Counted from the stretch's first letter, positions 17,865-27,595 are shown. The stretch: DNA of 64,000 nt from Coprococcus_C hominis (GCF_020687505.1 NZ_JAJEQT010000008.1), one strand, 5' to 3'. The notes: generated by a model from the letters alone, not told the origin. A program made the numbers and translations.

Positions 17865-20171
17865 TTGCGAAAAAATATAGGATTGCTAATCAATGATTTG
17901 AATACTCCATTTACATCGGAGGCAGTCAAAGGTGCCGAGCTTGGCGCACGTGCCATCGATGCAAATATGTATATCTTTCCGGGTATGTATCTTGATAATA
18001 CCCTTATTTCTGATGACCATTTACAGTACGAATATCAGTATAATACCCTGTTCCAGTTTGCAAATGATAATCACCTGGATATTTTATATATTATGATGGG
18101 ACTGATCGGTTGTCGTATTGATCTTGACGCCCGCCGCAGATTCCTTGCACAATTTCTTGGAATTCCGGTTGTCATCCTCTACACCGATATGCCAGGGTAT
18201 CCATCTATGATTTTTGATAATCAGGGCGCCTTCATGCAGGGCATCCGGCATCTGATCGTCGATCACGGTGCGAAGAACATCGGTTACGTCAGCGGTCCAA
18301 AGACCAATATTGACGCGATGGAACGTCTGAATGCCTATCGCAAGGTTCTGGAAGAACAGAATATTCCATATAACGAAAACTATGTTGTCTATGGCAATTT
18401 CGAGGATAGTAGTGAAAAGCTGATCGGAGCTTTCGTCTCAACCCATCCGGAATTAGATGCCGTCGTATTTGCAAATGATGAAATGGCAAAAGGCGGATAT
18501 CGTGTATTTGCCAAGCTTGGACTGAAGGTCGGCAAGGACATCTTAGCAATCGGCTTTGATAATGCGCCTTACGCGTCCACATTAAATCCACCTCTCACAA
18601 CCGTCGAGGCAAACGCAGCTGAGCTTGCATACAAGGCAATCCTCCATATGGCGGATTTCTTAGATGAGAATACAGCACCTGTCGCACAGCGTGTTGCAAC
18701 CCATTATATTCACCGCTGCTCCTGTGGCTGTGCGAACTACGATTATGATTCTCTGGCAGCAAAACTGCAATTGGTTGGACTTCTCGACGAGAAGAAACGT
18801 CCAGAGATTCTGAAACATATTATGAACTATCTGTTCAGCACTTACGCTGACACAAACATCATCCTCCAGTTAAAGGATGACCTGTCCGTATTTTTCCGTC
18901 TGATCTGCGATCTGACAACATCAAACGATATTGCATCAGATCGAATGGATGTCCAGACATTGTTCACACAGATTATCGAACAGCCGATTTTCTCCTATAC
19001 TTCGGTAGAGCTTTTTGTGAATCTGCTGTTCTCCTTACAATTTGTATTGGAGCGTCAGATTGAAGATCCAGAGAAGCGGATTACGTTCGTCGATGTCTTT
19101 TCATCGATGTATCAGCAGCTTTCCATCTCCAACTTCCGTACCTACCAGAAGCAGTACGGCAGTATGGCACAGATCACACATCTGGTGGACGAAATCAGCG
19201 CAAACCTGTCACAATCCAGACTGATGGATCTTCCATTTGAATCCATCCTGAAAAATATGAGTGCGATTGGTATCCACTCTTCGTTCTTATATACGTTCAA
19301 ACAGCCGATCAATCATCCACACGACACAGTATTCCGCAAACCGGATTCGCTGTTGTTACGTGCCTATACGATTGAAAACCAGTCCTTCGGTGTACCGAAG
19401 AACGAACAGCTTGTAACAATTAACAGCATTTTCAACAACACAAAGATGCAGCAGGATAAACGGAGAACTTACATCCTTGCACCGCTGTTCTCACAGGAAC
19501 AGTTGCTTGGTCTGATTGTCTGTGATACGGAGCTTGATTATTTCAATATGGTTCCATCCCTTGGCATCCATATTTCTGCCGCGTTAAAGACGATGCTTTT
19601 GTTAGAACAGCAGAAAGAAATCAGTGAACATCTGCAACAAAACTTAGAGCAGATGTCCAAGCATAATCTGATCTTAAAGGAGATCTCCAAGACCGATCAG
19701 CTGACCGGCTTATACAACCGCTGGGGATTCTTAGACTACGTCAAGACGATCATTGAGAATCCGATGAACCAGAACCGAGAGGTACTTGTTCTCTATGCAG
19801 ACATGGACAACCTGAAGATGATCAACGATAAATACGGGCACGACGAAGGTGATTTTGCCCTCCGGGAAATCGGTATGATTTTAAAAGAAGCATTCCGAAA
19901 TACCGATGTTATCTCCCGCTTCGGCGGAGACGAGTTTGTAGCTTTCGCACTGCTTGGTATTCCAAACTACGAAAAGATCATGAAGCATCGTATCGCAGAA
20001 ATCACAGAACGCCATAATCAGATGGTTCAAAAGCCATACCGGATTGAGATGAGTATCGGTATCTGTGAAGTTGCCTGTACAAAAGATCTGGATATCGAAG
20101 AGGTGTTGGAACAGGCAGATAAAAAACTGTACATCGAAAAGAAAGCGAAGAAAGAAAAGCAAAAAAAGTAG
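17865..20171 (+). CDS. LacI-type ligand-sensing diguanylate cyclase (GGDEF)
   Basis: A 768-residue protein beginning at a TTG with AGGGGG upstream. Residues 1-280 match the periplasmic-binding-protein-like sensor of LacI/GalR regulators ('MRKNIGLLINDLNTPF', 'AVVFANDEMAKGGYRVF', 'IGFDNAPYASTLNPPLTTVE') but lack the DNA-binding helix-turn-helix. A middle region of about 300 residues follows, then a C-terminal GGDEF domain: 'TDQLTGLYNRWGF', 'RFGGDEFVAF'. RNTD five residues before GGDEF matches the RxxD inhibitory site. No transmembrane segment is seen, so the sensor is cytoplasmic. It probably makes c-di-GMP in response to a small ligand. Confidence 0.88.
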   Translation: MRKNIGLLINDLNTPFTSEAVKGAELGARAIDANMYIFPGMYLDNTLISDDHLQYEYQYNTLFQFANDNHLDILYIMMGLIGCRIDLDARRRFLAQFLGIPVVILYTDMPGYPSMIFDNQGAFMQGIRHLIVDHGAKNIGYVSGPKTNIDAMERLNAYRKVLEEQNIPYNENYVVYGNFEDSSEKLIGAFVSTHPELDAVVFANDEMAKGGYRVFAKLGLKVGKDILAIGFDNAPYASTLNPPLTTVEANAAELAYKAILHMADFLDENTAPVAQRVATHYIHRCSCGCANYDYDSLAAKLQLVGLLDEKKRPEILKHIMNYLFSTYADTNIILQLKDDLSVFFRLICDLTTSNDIASDRMDVQTLFTQIIEQPIFSYTSVELFVNLLFSLQFVLERQIEDPEKRITFVDVFSSMYQQLSISNFRTYQKQYGSMAQITHLVDEISANLSQSRLMDLPFESILKNMSAIGIHSSFLYTFKQPINHPHDTVFRKPDSLLLRAYTIENQSFGVPKNEQLVTINSIFNNTKMQQDKRRTYILAPLFSQEQLLGLIVCDTELDYFNMVPSLGIHISAALKTMLLLEQQKEISEHLQQNLEQMSKHNLILKEISKTDQLTGLYNRWGFLDYVKTIIENPMNQNREVLVLYADMDNLKMINDKYGHDEGDFALREIGMILKEAFRNTDVISRFGGDEFVAFALLGIPNYEKIMKHRIAEITERHNQMVQKPYRIEMSIGICEVACTKDLDIEEVLEQADKKLYIEKKAKKEKQKK

Positions 20172-20192
20172 AGCCAACCGCTCTACTTTTTC
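20166..20192 (+). terminator. Terminator between the GGDEF gene and the convergent DUF951 gene
   Basis: The stem AGTAGAGC/GCTCTACT with a five-base loop is followed by TTTTT on the plus strand. It overlaps the 3' end of the convergent DUF951 gene. Confidence 0.8.
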
Positions 20193-20373
20193 TTTATTCC
20201 TCTACAAATCCACGGAAGCCTTTTTCCACAACACGTCTTGGAATCATCACCATATGTCCACAAGTCTGGCACTTCAACCGGAAATCCATGCCAACACGCT
20301 GGATCTCCCATGTATTTCCACCACACGGATGCGGCTTCTTCATTCGAATGATCTGTCCAATCTGAAAATCCAT
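20182..20373 (-). CDS. DUF951 family protein
   Basis: A 63-residue protein. It shows the family pattern 'IGQIIRMKKPHPCGGNTWEIQRVG' cut here to its core 'RMKKPHPCG..TWE..RVG', followed by 'LKCQTCGHMVMIPRRVVEK'. The CxxC pair suggests a metal or nucleic-acid site. DUF951 is found throughout Firmicutes, often near ribosome or chromosome genes, with no known function. The C-terminus (RLPWICRGIKKK) is unusual because the gene reads into the shared terminator stem. The six-A run near the end leaves room for a sequencing or slippage shift. Confidence 0.85.
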
Positions 20374-20460
20374 TTATTATAACCTCTTTCCTATGTTACA
20401 TCGATCATCCCCAACAGTATTAACACTATACAGAAACATAACCGCCCGTATTCTCATGTA

Positions 20461-21120
20461 TTATCGCAGGATGATCTGCACCATCTCTTCCGCATTCTCT
20501 GCAAGATATCTGCAATCACAGGCTTCAAACTCTTCTTTACTGCCATATCCAAACAGTACACCGATCGTCTCGATTCCAAATGCTCTGGCACCGATTACAT
20601 CGAACTCCCGGTCACCAACCATAATGATATCGTCCATCGAAGGTTTTCCCTGATCTGCCGCAATCCCGGCAAGCAGATACTCAATCACCGCTGCCTTTGT
20701 ATCTCTTGATTTGTCAAAGGTACTGCCTGCAATGATATCAAAATATCCATCCAACTTCAGATGTTCCAGAATCTGTTTTGCATAAAGCTCCGGCTTCGAC
20801 GTTGCCACATACAGATGACAACCACGCTCCTGAAGCGTCTGAAATGCAGCTTCCATCCCCGGCATAATACCATTTTGGTAGATACCCTTCGTGCTGTAAT
20901 ATTCCCGGTAATACAACACCGCCTGTTCTGCCTCTTCTTCCGAGAGTCCATGAAATTCCCGGAACGAATCCCGAAGTGGGGGTCCAATGTAAGGATACAA
21001 CGTCGTCCGATCTTCTACTGTAATTCCAAACTTCGAAAGCGCATACAACACACCATTGATGATGCCCTCTTCCGGTTCCGTAATCGTCCCATCAAGATCC
21101 AAAAATACATACTTATACAT
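20461..21120 (-). CDS. HAD family hydrolase, phosphoglycolate phosphatase-like
   Basis: A 219-residue protein. HAD motif I 'FLDLDGTITEPEEG' is at residue 6, motif II region 'LYVATSKPELYA' near 115, motif III lysine region and motif IV 'IIMVGDREFDVIGARAFG' near 170. The size and cap domain fit PGP/beta-phosphoglucomutase-type phosphatases. The substrate is unknown. It follows the CBS-domain gene by one base, so the two form an operon and the CBS protein might sense adenine nucleotides for the same process. Confidence 0.88.
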   Translation of the reverse strand: MYKYVFLDLDGTITEPEEGIINGVLYALSKFGITVEDRTTLYPYIGPPLRDSFREFHGLSEEEAEQAVLYYREYYSTKGIYQNGIMPGMEAAFQTLQERGCHLYVATSKPELYAKQILEHLKLDGYFDIIAGSTFDKSRDTKAAVIEYLLAGIAADQGKPSMDDIIMVGDREFDVIGARAFGIETIGVLFGYGSKEEFEACDCRYLAENAEEMVQIILR

Positions 21121-21121
21121 A

Positions 21122-21505
21122 TCAGTTCTTCAGGTACAGAATGATACTCTTTCGTGTGATAATGCCGATAAAGCAATCCCGGTCATCTACCACGCAGAGG
21201 AAATTCCGATCCAGAATCCTTTCCATAATCTCATCTTTTTCTACAGTATTTAATACTTTCGCGCCTTCGTCTTTGTTGACGATATCTGCTACCTTATACT
21301 TTGCGAGGTTCTCACGTCCGTGTTCCATGACCGCACGCAGGAAATCACCCTCACTGGCGATCCCGACATACCGTCCCTGGTCATCCACCACAGGGATTGC
21401 CGTATATGTGGCACCAAGCAGAAATGCAACTGCCTGATCCAGAGGATCATTTGCATTTAAGTACGTCAATGTGTGCTTCGGAATCAAAATACTAAATATA
21501 TTCAT
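21122..21505 (-). CDS. CBS-domain pair protein
   Basis: A 127-residue protein made almost entirely of two CBS motifs: 'NDPLDQAVAFLLGATYTAIPVVDDQGRYVGIASEGDFLRAV' and the second around 'NTVEKDEIMERILDRNFLCVVDDRDCFIGIITRKSIILYL', here quoted only to show 'PVVDDQGRYVGIASEGD' and 'CVVDDRDCFIGIITRKS'. It has a clear AGGAGG site. Stand-alone CBS pairs bind adenine nucleotides or c-di-AMP (CbpA/CbpB-like) and regulate partners. The next gene downstream, one base away, is a HAD phosphatase. Confidence 0.85.
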   Translation of the reverse strand: MNIFSILIPKHTLTYLNANDPLDQAVAFLLGATYTAIPVVDDQGRYVGIASEGDFLRAVMEHGRENLAKYKVADIVNKDEGAKVLNTVEKDEIMERILDRNFLCVVDDRDCFIGIITRKSIILYLKN

Positions 21506-21521
21506 ATGTAACCTCCTGGCT

Positions 21522-21559
21522 CAAAATAAGCTGCTGATTGATTCGAACCAGCAGCTTAT
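21522..21559 (-). terminator. Terminator after DAHP synthase
   Basis: A stem of eleven pairs (ATAAGCTGCTG/CAGCAGCTTAT) precedes TTTT on the minus strand, just downstream of the DAHP synthase stop. Confidence 0.7.
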
Positions 21560-21577
21560 CCATAAGTCTCATTTTGC

Positions 21578-22606
21578 TTACAGCTGCTCTGCCATCTCCA
21601 GAAGCAGTCTCTCTGTCTTCTTCCATCCAAGGCAGGGATCTGTGATTGACTTGCCATAGCATCCACCACCGATTGGCTGATTTCCATCCTCGATGTAGCT
21701 CTCTACCATAACACCCTTGACCAGATGCTTTACCTCATCACTGTGTCTTCTGCTGTGCAGAATCTCATTTACGATACGAGGCTGCTCATCCCACTTCTTA
21801 CCAGAGTTGTTGTGATTTGCATCCACAATACATGCAGGATTCACAAGCTTATACTTGCCATACGCCTCAGCAAGGTACTTCAGATCCTCATAATGATAAT
21901 TTGGAATGGAACGTCCGCTCTTGCTCAAAGATCCACGTAGGATACAATGTGCCAATGGATTTCCATCGGTCTTTGCCTCATAACCGGAGAACAGGAATGT
22001 ATGTTTTGCCTGTGCCGCCACACAGGAATTGAGCATGACAGCGAAATCACCGCTTGTCGGATTCTTCATTCCAACCGGAACGTCAATACCGCTCGATGTC
22101 AGACGATGTGCCTGATTCTCCACACTTCTTGCACCGATTGCCACATAAGATAAAATATCCTCGAGATATGGCCAGTTATCCGTATACAGCATCTCATCGG
22201 CTGCAGTCAGTCCTGTCTCACGGATTGCTTTGATGTGCATCTTTCGGATTGCCTTCACACCCTCGATGAAATCCGGCTTATCCTCCGGATTCGGCTGATG
22301 CAGCATGCCCTTATATCCGGAACCATTTGTACGTGGTTTGTTAGTGTAGATTCTAGGAATTACAAAAACCTTATCCTTGATCTTCTCTGCAACAGCTGCC
22401 AGTCTGCAGAGATAATCAAGTACGGAATTCTCATAATCTGCGGAGCAAGGACCGATGATCGCAATAAACTTATCAGACTCACCGGTAAATATCTTCTTGA
22501 TCTCAGCATCTCTTTTTGCTTTGATCTCCTGTAACTCTTTGTCCATCGGATGCGCTGCGCGAATCTCTTCCGGCGTTGGAACCGCCTTTACCATATGTAA
22601 ACCCAT
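21578..22606 (-). CDS. 3-deoxy-7-phosphoheptulonate (DAHP) synthase, class I
   Basis: About 342 residues. It catalyses the first step of the shikimate pathway from PEP and erythrose-4-phosphate. Conserved class I-alpha (AroG/F/H) motifs are visible: 'AIIGPCSADY', 'PRIYTNKPRTNGSGYKG', 'SVENQAHR', 'GMKNPTSGD', 'DANHNNSGKK' and 'VESYIEDGNQPI'. The start is an ATG with GGAGG upstream, five codons inside the longest frame, which begins with TTG. It stands alone, with a likely promoter in the end of the upstream permease gene. Confidence 0.95.
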   Translation of the reverse strand: MGLHMVKAVPTPEEIRAAHPMDKELQEIKAKRDAEIKKIFTGESDKFIAIIGPCSADYENSVLDYLCRLAAVAEKIKDKVFVIPRIYTNKPRTNGSGYKGMLHQPNPEDKPDFIEGVKAIRKMHIKAIRETGLTAADEMLYTDNWPYLEDILSYVAIGARSVENQAHRLTSSGIDVPVGMKNPTSGDFAVMLNSCVAAQAKHTFLFSGYEAKTDGNPLAHCILRGSLSKSGRSIPNYHYEDLKYLAEAYGKYKLVNPACIVDANHNNSGKKWDEQPRIVNEILHSRRHSDEVKHLVKGVMVESYIEDGNQPIGGGCYGKSITDPCLGWKKTERLLLEMAEQL

Positions 22607-22716
22607 TTCTTTTTCCTCCAAATATTACTTATGCGTCTTTGTCAATATTCGTAAATACATATCTGAGCTGCTTTATTGCATACACAGCCTGACTTGCACA
22701 CACAGACACAATTTAT

Positions 22717-22746
22717 ATTATAACATACTTACTCAATAGACTTCAA
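22717..22746 (-). promoter_or_regulatory. Likely promoter of DAHP synthase
   Basis: TTGAAG, 18 bp, TATAAT on the minus strand, overlapping the end of the permease gene. The leader is about 110 bases and contains no obvious leader peptide or T-box. Confidence 0.5.
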
Positions 22747-25353
22747 TGATTCCGCCATATCTATTTTATCAATTTTCCGGCGCATCACCAGATCCACAAT
22801 AATCAGGAATGCCAGTACAATCAGAACGCTATACAGATAACTGATATTCATGATTCTCGTTGCAAATGCCACCATATCGACCTGAATCTGGGACATAACA
22901 AACCGATGCAGCAAACAGCCAAGTGGAAGTCCGACAACGATTCCCATCAGCGTCAGTATGAAATTCTCCCGAAAAACATACGATCCTGTCTCTCGCGGAT
23001 AAAAACCAAGTACCTTGATTGTTGCAATCTCCCGCACACGCTCCGTAATATTGATATTGCTTAAGTTGAATAACACGATAAATGCAAGCGCACCCGCACT
23101 GCCAATTACAAGTCCGACAACCGCATCCATCATCTTCATCATATTCTCCACACGGTCTTTGATGTCTGCAACAACTGAGACGCTCATCACATTGGAGAGT
23201 GCAGATAATTTCCCGCCTGCCTCATAAGCGGTACTGTCTGTATCGACATGCAAATACATTGTATTTGCCTCGCATGCTTTGTCAAAATACTGCTCATAGC
23301 ATTCCGGTGTGATATATGCGTAGTGCCATACATAGTTTTCGAAGATTCCCGATACGGTCAGCGTCACATCTCCCGCATCCGTATCATGCAAGGTAATCGG
23401 ATCGCCAACCGTCACATCCGCAATCTCCGCAATCTTCTTTGACAACATCACCTCACCGTTTCCCGGATAAGTGCCATTGCTGGTTGTCATGTCAAACTTC
23501 ACAAAGCTTTCTAAATCTTCCGGCTCTGCAGCAATCAGATACACTGTTTTAATTGCAGAAGCTGCATGATATTCTACCGTGCTTTTGAGGATTGCTGTGG
23601 AATCCTCAAAGCCATCACCGACAGCATCCTCCACCTCCTGCTGTATATCCTCGTTATATGTGCCATTCAAGGTTACTTCCATATCGTAAGTATCGATATC
23701 ACCATACTGAAACTCGGCCAGATTTGATACTGAATCCTTCACTCCAAGCCCCGTCAGGACAAGCGCCGTGCATCCGGCGATACCAAGCAGCATCATGAAC
23801 ATACGCTTCTTGAATCGGAATACATTTCGTGCGGTTACCTTATGTAAGAACTTCATCGGCTTCCAGATAAATGGAATCCGCTCCAGTAAGATACGTTTTC
23901 CTGCTGCCGGAGCCTTCGGCCGGATCAGCTCTGCCGGCATACACCGAAGTTCATTGATGCAGGCAAGGAATGCCGTTCCCATTGAGCAAAGCAGCGACAC
24001 GATCAGGCAGATTACCAGAAGTCCTGGTGAAAAATAAAAGTCAATGCCTGTTCCGAAGTCATACAACATCTTATACGCCTCAGATATTACATATGGGAAC
24101 AGATAGCTTCCTCCGAAAAATCCGATCACGCAGCCAAGGAACGCCGAGCTTCCGGAATAAATCAGATACTTCGCCATAATGCGTCCATTCGTATAACCAA
24201 GTGCCCGGTATGTTCCGATCTGTCCACGCTCATCATCCACCATACGTGTCATCGTCGTCGAACAGACAAGTGCCGCAATCAGGAAGAAGAAAATCGGGAA
24301 TACCTTTGCTACGCCATCGACGATGTTCGTATCATTGTCATAGCACATATAACCGACATTCGTCGAACGATCCAGCACATACGTCTTTACATCTCCAAAT
24401 GCTTTCTTCGCCGCCTGTTCTCCATATTCCTGTACGAGTGCATCCTGTTGTTCCTGCGTAAGAGGCTGTAACTGTTCCATCTGGGCTATCTGCTCCTGTG
24501 TGAGCGTTCCGCTCTGCGCATCCTGCATCATCGCCTGTAATTCTTGCTGTTGCTTTTCAACCGCGTCCTCCACAAGTGTCCTGCCCAGATCTGTCACAAG
24601 CCGGTCATACCGATCATCGGTAACCGCCTTCAATGCAGTCTCCATATCCGGTGTGACATCATCGATAAAATCATCATACGCATCCGTATAGATATCATAG
24701 GAATCCTGACTTTGTACATAGATTTCCTTATATGCATCAAAGGAAAATCCGCCTTCTGGAATAAAGATAAATGCACTGATCCGTCCATTTCCAAGATCCG
24801 TCGTTCCACGTTCGATATTGATATAGATTGGCGAATTCACCGTACCGACAACTTTGTATTTCTTGTGTGCAAATGCATCTTTTGTATCCTGCGTGTTGCT
24901 GTCCGCAATCTCAATTTCCTGTCCGATGATATCCTGTCCCTTGAACTGATATGCATCCACCACACATTCATCGTCTGCTTCCGGCATACGACCATCCCGC
25001 AGTTCCAGTGTATTCACATGCTCCGTAATGGACTGTGCGCGCAACACCTTCTCCTTACCATCCGCATCTTCATAGATCATATCCTCGTAGTAAGAGCCAT
25101 CTGCCGCCAGCACATGCTCCTGCTTCCGCATTTCCTCTACCGCATCTGCATCAAATCCAATCGAAGAAAGCAGCCGGAAATCATAGAAGTTATGCTCTCG
25201 CAAATACTTATTTCCGGTTTCCACCATGCCCGGCTTTGTCACCTTCAGTCCGGAGAAAAATCCAACGCCCAGCGCAATGATTGCAAGAATTGCCAGGTAC
25301 CGTCCCATACTCTGTCCAATTGTTCTACGTATATTTTTTCTATATGCCCGCAT
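22729..25353 (-). CDS. FtsX-type ABC transporter permease
   Basis: An 874-residue permease with one N-terminal membrane segment ('YLAILAIIALGVGFFSGL'), a large extracytoplasmic domain containing a coiled-coil stretch near residues 255-315, then groups of membrane helices near 355-460, 510-530 and 740-850. The two FtsX domains each show the family fold ('ALVCSTTMTRMVDDERGQIGTYRALGY' and 'NINITERVREIATIKVLGFYPRETGSYVFREN', cut here to their core phrases). MacB-like permeases of this kind export peptides or lipids or act mechanically. It forms an operon with the ATPase, whose stop lies 6 bp upstream. Confidence 0.9.
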   Translation of the reverse strand: MRAYRKNIRRTIGQSMGRYLAILAIIALGVGFFSGLKVTKPGMVETGNKYLREHNFYDFRLLSSIGFDADAVEEMRKQEHVLAADGSYYEDMIYEDADGKEKVLRAQSITEHVNTLELRDGRMPEADDECVVDAYQFKGQDIIGQEIEIADSNTQDTKDAFAHKKYKVVGTVNSPIYINIERGTTDLGNGRISAFIFIPEGGFSFDAYKEIYVQSQDSYDIYTDAYDDFIDDVTPDMETALKAVTDDRYDRLVTDLGRTLVEDAVEKQQQELQAMMQDAQSGTLTQEQIAQMEQLQPLTQEQQDALVQEYGEQAAKKAFGDVKTYVLDRSTNVGYMCYDNDTNIVDGVAKVFPIFFFLIAALVCSTTMTRMVDDERGQIGTYRALGYTNGRIMAKYLIYSGSSAFLGCVIGFFGGSYLFPYVISEAYKMLYDFGTGIDFYFSPGLLVICLIVSLLCSMGTAFLACINELRCMPAELIRPKAPAAGKRILLERIPFIWKPMKFLHKVTARNVFRFKKRMFMMLLGIAGCTALVLTGLGVKDSVSNLAEFQYGDIDTYDMEVTLNGTYNEDIQQEVEDAVGDGFEDSTAILKSTVEYHAASAIKTVYLIAAEPEDLESFVKFDMTTSNGTYPGNGEVMLSKKIAEIADVTVGDPITLHDTDAGDVTLTVSGIFENYVWHYAYITPECYEQYFDKACEANTMYLHVDTDSTAYEAGGKLSALSNVMSVSVVADIKDRVENMMKMMDAVVGLVIGSAGALAFIVLFNLSNINITERVREIATIKVLGFYPRETGSYVFRENFILTLMGIVVGLPLGCLLHRFVMSQIQVDMVAFATRIMNISYLYSVLIVLAFLIIVDLVMRRKIDKIDMAESLKSIE

Positions 25354-25359
25354 CTTCTA

Positions 25360-26061
25360 TCACCACTCAATTTCTTCTACCGGTACAATCTGTTCATTCA
25401 TCTTCACCGAAGCAATCTTACCACTCTTTACTTTAATGATCCGGTCTGCCATAGCCGTAAGTGCCTGATTGTGGGTGATGATCACAACGGTCATGCCACG
25501 CTTCCGGCTGCAATCCTGCAGCAGCTTTAAAATTGCCTTTCCCGTCTCATAATCGAGAGCACCGGTCGGTTCATCACAGAGCAGAAGCTTCGGATTCTTT
25601 GCGAGTGCGCGTGCGATTGCCACACGCTGCTGTTCTCCACCGGATAGCTGTGCCGGGAAGTTATTCATACGTTCTTCCAATCCGACATGGGCAAGCACCT
25701 CCGATGGATTCATCGGATCCTTGGACAACTGAGACGCGATCTCGACATTCTCCAGTGCAGTCAGGTTCGGGATCAGATTATAAAACTGAAATACGAATCC
25801 GATATCCCGCCGTCTGTACGTCGCGAGCTGTTTCTTGTTGTAATCCGAAACCGCTGTGCCATCCAGATACACCTCTCCTTCAGTCAGGCGATCCATACCG
25901 CCAAGGATATTGAGCAGGGTGGTCTTACCTGCACCGGACTGTCCCACGATGACACAGATCTCGCCTTTCCCGATCTCAAAGGATGCATCCTTTAAGGCTT
26001 CAACACTGACATCACCGGTCTTATAGGTTTTGCTTACGTTCTTAAACTCTACATAACTCAT
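25360..26061 (-). CDS. ABC transporter ATP-binding protein (MacB/LolD type)
   Basis: A 233-residue ATPase. Walker A is 'VGQSGAGKTTLLNILGG', the Q-loop is 'FVFQFYNLIPNLTALENVEI', the signature is 'LSGGEQQRVAIARAL' and Walker B is 'LLLCDEPTGALDYETG'. The start is an ATG with AAAGGA eight bases upstream. The frame is open for 40 more codons upstream, but those overlap the long inverted repeat and have no ribosome site. Its partner permease lies directly downstream. Confidence 0.92.
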   Translation of the reverse strand: MSYVEFKNVSKTYKTGDVSVEALKDASFEIGKGEICVIVGQSGAGKTTLLNILGGMDRLTEGEVYLDGTAVSDYNKKQLATYRRRDIGFVFQFYNLIPNLTALENVEIASQLSKDPMNPSEVLAHVGLEERMNNFPAQLSGGEQQRVAIARALAKNPKLLLCDEPTGALDYETGKAILKLLQDCSRKRGMTVVIITHNQALTAMADRIIKVKSGKIASVKMNEQIVPVEEIEW

Positions 26062-26088
26062 TTGCGTGTTCCTTTCTAATTTATCTGT

Positions 26089-26373
26089 GATAATTGCAAA
26101 ATAATTCGATATACCCGAGTATAACATACTGTTTCCCTGCGATATATCAATTTCACGAAGCATATAATGTATTGCAACCAAGAAATACTAAATGTTCCAA
26201 TCTACAATCTCTCATGCTTCCGCAGCCGCTGCCAATTCGCCATCCTTGGCTCTATTTATGGAACATCAAGTATTTCTAAGTTGCAAACATATCATATGCT
26301 TCATGAAATGATATATTGAAGGTGAACAATCATGTTATATCTCAGGCATATCCAATTATATTTTGCAATTATC
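26089..26373. repeat. Long imperfect inverted repeat filling an intergenic gap
   Basis: Two arms of about 110 bases, 26089-26199 and 26259-26373, are reverse complements of each other with scattered mismatches and small gaps; my eye alignment gives roughly three quarters identity. Shared blocks include GATAATTGCAAA, ATAACAT, GAAGCATAT, TTGCAAC, AGAAATACT and ATGTTCC. The 60-base loop contains GCAGC-C-GCTGC. The element lies between the ABC operon and the alcohol dehydrogenase gene. It could be a MITE-like element or a structured RNA; no transposase or protein is encoded. Confidence 0.85.
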
Positions 26374-26384
26374 TATAACTAATA

Positions 26385-27470
26385 TTACTTCCTCCAGCTC
26401 GCGATTCTTAACAATACTTCCTTGTCAAGTGGATATGGACAAAGCGCAAGCTTCGCTTTATTTTCTACTACAATATCAACGACCTGACGGATGTTTTCTT
26501 CCGGCAGGATGCCGCAGTCGCTCACCACCTGAAAGAAATCTGCAAACTCGTCCACAGAAGAAAATCCAATTGTCGACAACAGATATTCCTGATCTGCCAC
26601 ATCTGCTTCACGGATATATCCCGGCAGGAAATATCCGATTGCAATGCCATGCGGCACGCCAAGTTCATACGTGATCGCATAGCTTAAGCTATGCGGAATC
26701 GTCGTTCCTGTCTGTGCAATCGCCATACCTGCGAGTGTCGATGCCAACAGGAAATTGCTGTAATCCTCGTCTGTCATCTCCCTCATACCAAGCAGGGCAT
26801 CCTTGCTTCTCGCCCATACCTTTAGGCCCTGATCAACGAACATCCGGCTGTAATCCGTCGCGGTCGTATTCAGATAACTCTCAATCATATGTCCAAGCGC
26901 ATCAATCGCGGTCTGTCCAATGACTTTCTTCGATGCGGTCTTCAGATATTTCGGATCTGCCAATGCAAGCACCGGAAATACACGGTGTGGCAGCGATGCC
27001 TTTGTCCGCTTCGCATGGACGGTAAGCACTGCGACACCAGTCACCTCTGAGCCGGTTCCACAGGTCGTCGGAATCGTTACAACTGGGAGCGCCTTTGTAT
27101 GCGCGACATTCTCATACAGATAATCCGCATCCTTCTCCGGGTTGGCAAGCATAATCGCAATCGCCTTTGCCGCATCCATTGGCGAACCACCGCCAATCGC
27201 AATTACGAAATCCACGCCATTTCTTTTTCCAAACTCGGTCGCTTTCATAACCGTTTCCACAGAGGGATTTTCTTCGATCCCATCATACTGCACATGTTTC
27301 TTTCCATATGCATCAAGTGCTGCCTCCACATCTGCAAGCGCTCCATTCGCGCGTGCGGAATATTTTCCTGTCACAATCAGTGCGTAGCTTCCATAGCCTG
27401 CCAATTCCTCTGCATGTACCTTTACTGCATCTATCTCCTGGTATACTTTTGTTGGTATGTAATATTTCAT
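26385..27470 (-). CDS. Iron-containing alcohol dehydrogenase
   Basis: A 361-residue group III alcohol dehydrogenase. The nucleotide motif 'FVIAIGGGSPMDAAKAIA' and the family signature 'PTTCGTGSEVTGVAVLT' are present, as are the metal-binding His residues in 'IDALGHMIESYL' and 'GTTIPHSLSYAITYELGVPHGIAIGYFLPG', quoted in part. The start is an ATG with GGAGA upstream, 60 codons inside the longest frame. The substrate is not predictable by eye. The upstream long inverted repeat lies 12 bases past its stop. Confidence 0.92.
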   Translation of the reverse strand: MKYYIPTKVYQEIDAVKVHAEELAGYGSYALIVTGKYSARANGALADVEAALDAYGKKHVQYDGIEENPSVETVMKATEFGKRNGVDFVIAIGGGSPMDAAKAIAIMLANPEKDADYLYENVAHTKALPVVTIPTTCGTGSEVTGVAVLTVHAKRTKASLPHRVFPVLALADPKYLKTASKKVIGQTAIDALGHMIESYLNTTATDYSRMFVDQGLKVWARSKDALLGMREMTDEDYSNFLLASTLAGMAIAQTGTTIPHSLSYAITYELGVPHGIAIGYFLPGYIREADVADQEYLLSTIGFSSVDEFADFFQVVSDCGILPEENIRQVVDIVVENKAKLALCPYPLDKEVLLRIASWRK

Positions 27471-27595
27471 ATTCTGTCTCCAATCATCTGCCTGATTCCG
27501 AAGTTTCCCCGCGGTACAGACTTCTAATAATATGTTATAATGGATATCCATATTTTTCAAGCGTTGTTTTGTGAATTGTTTGTGTTTTGCGCAAC

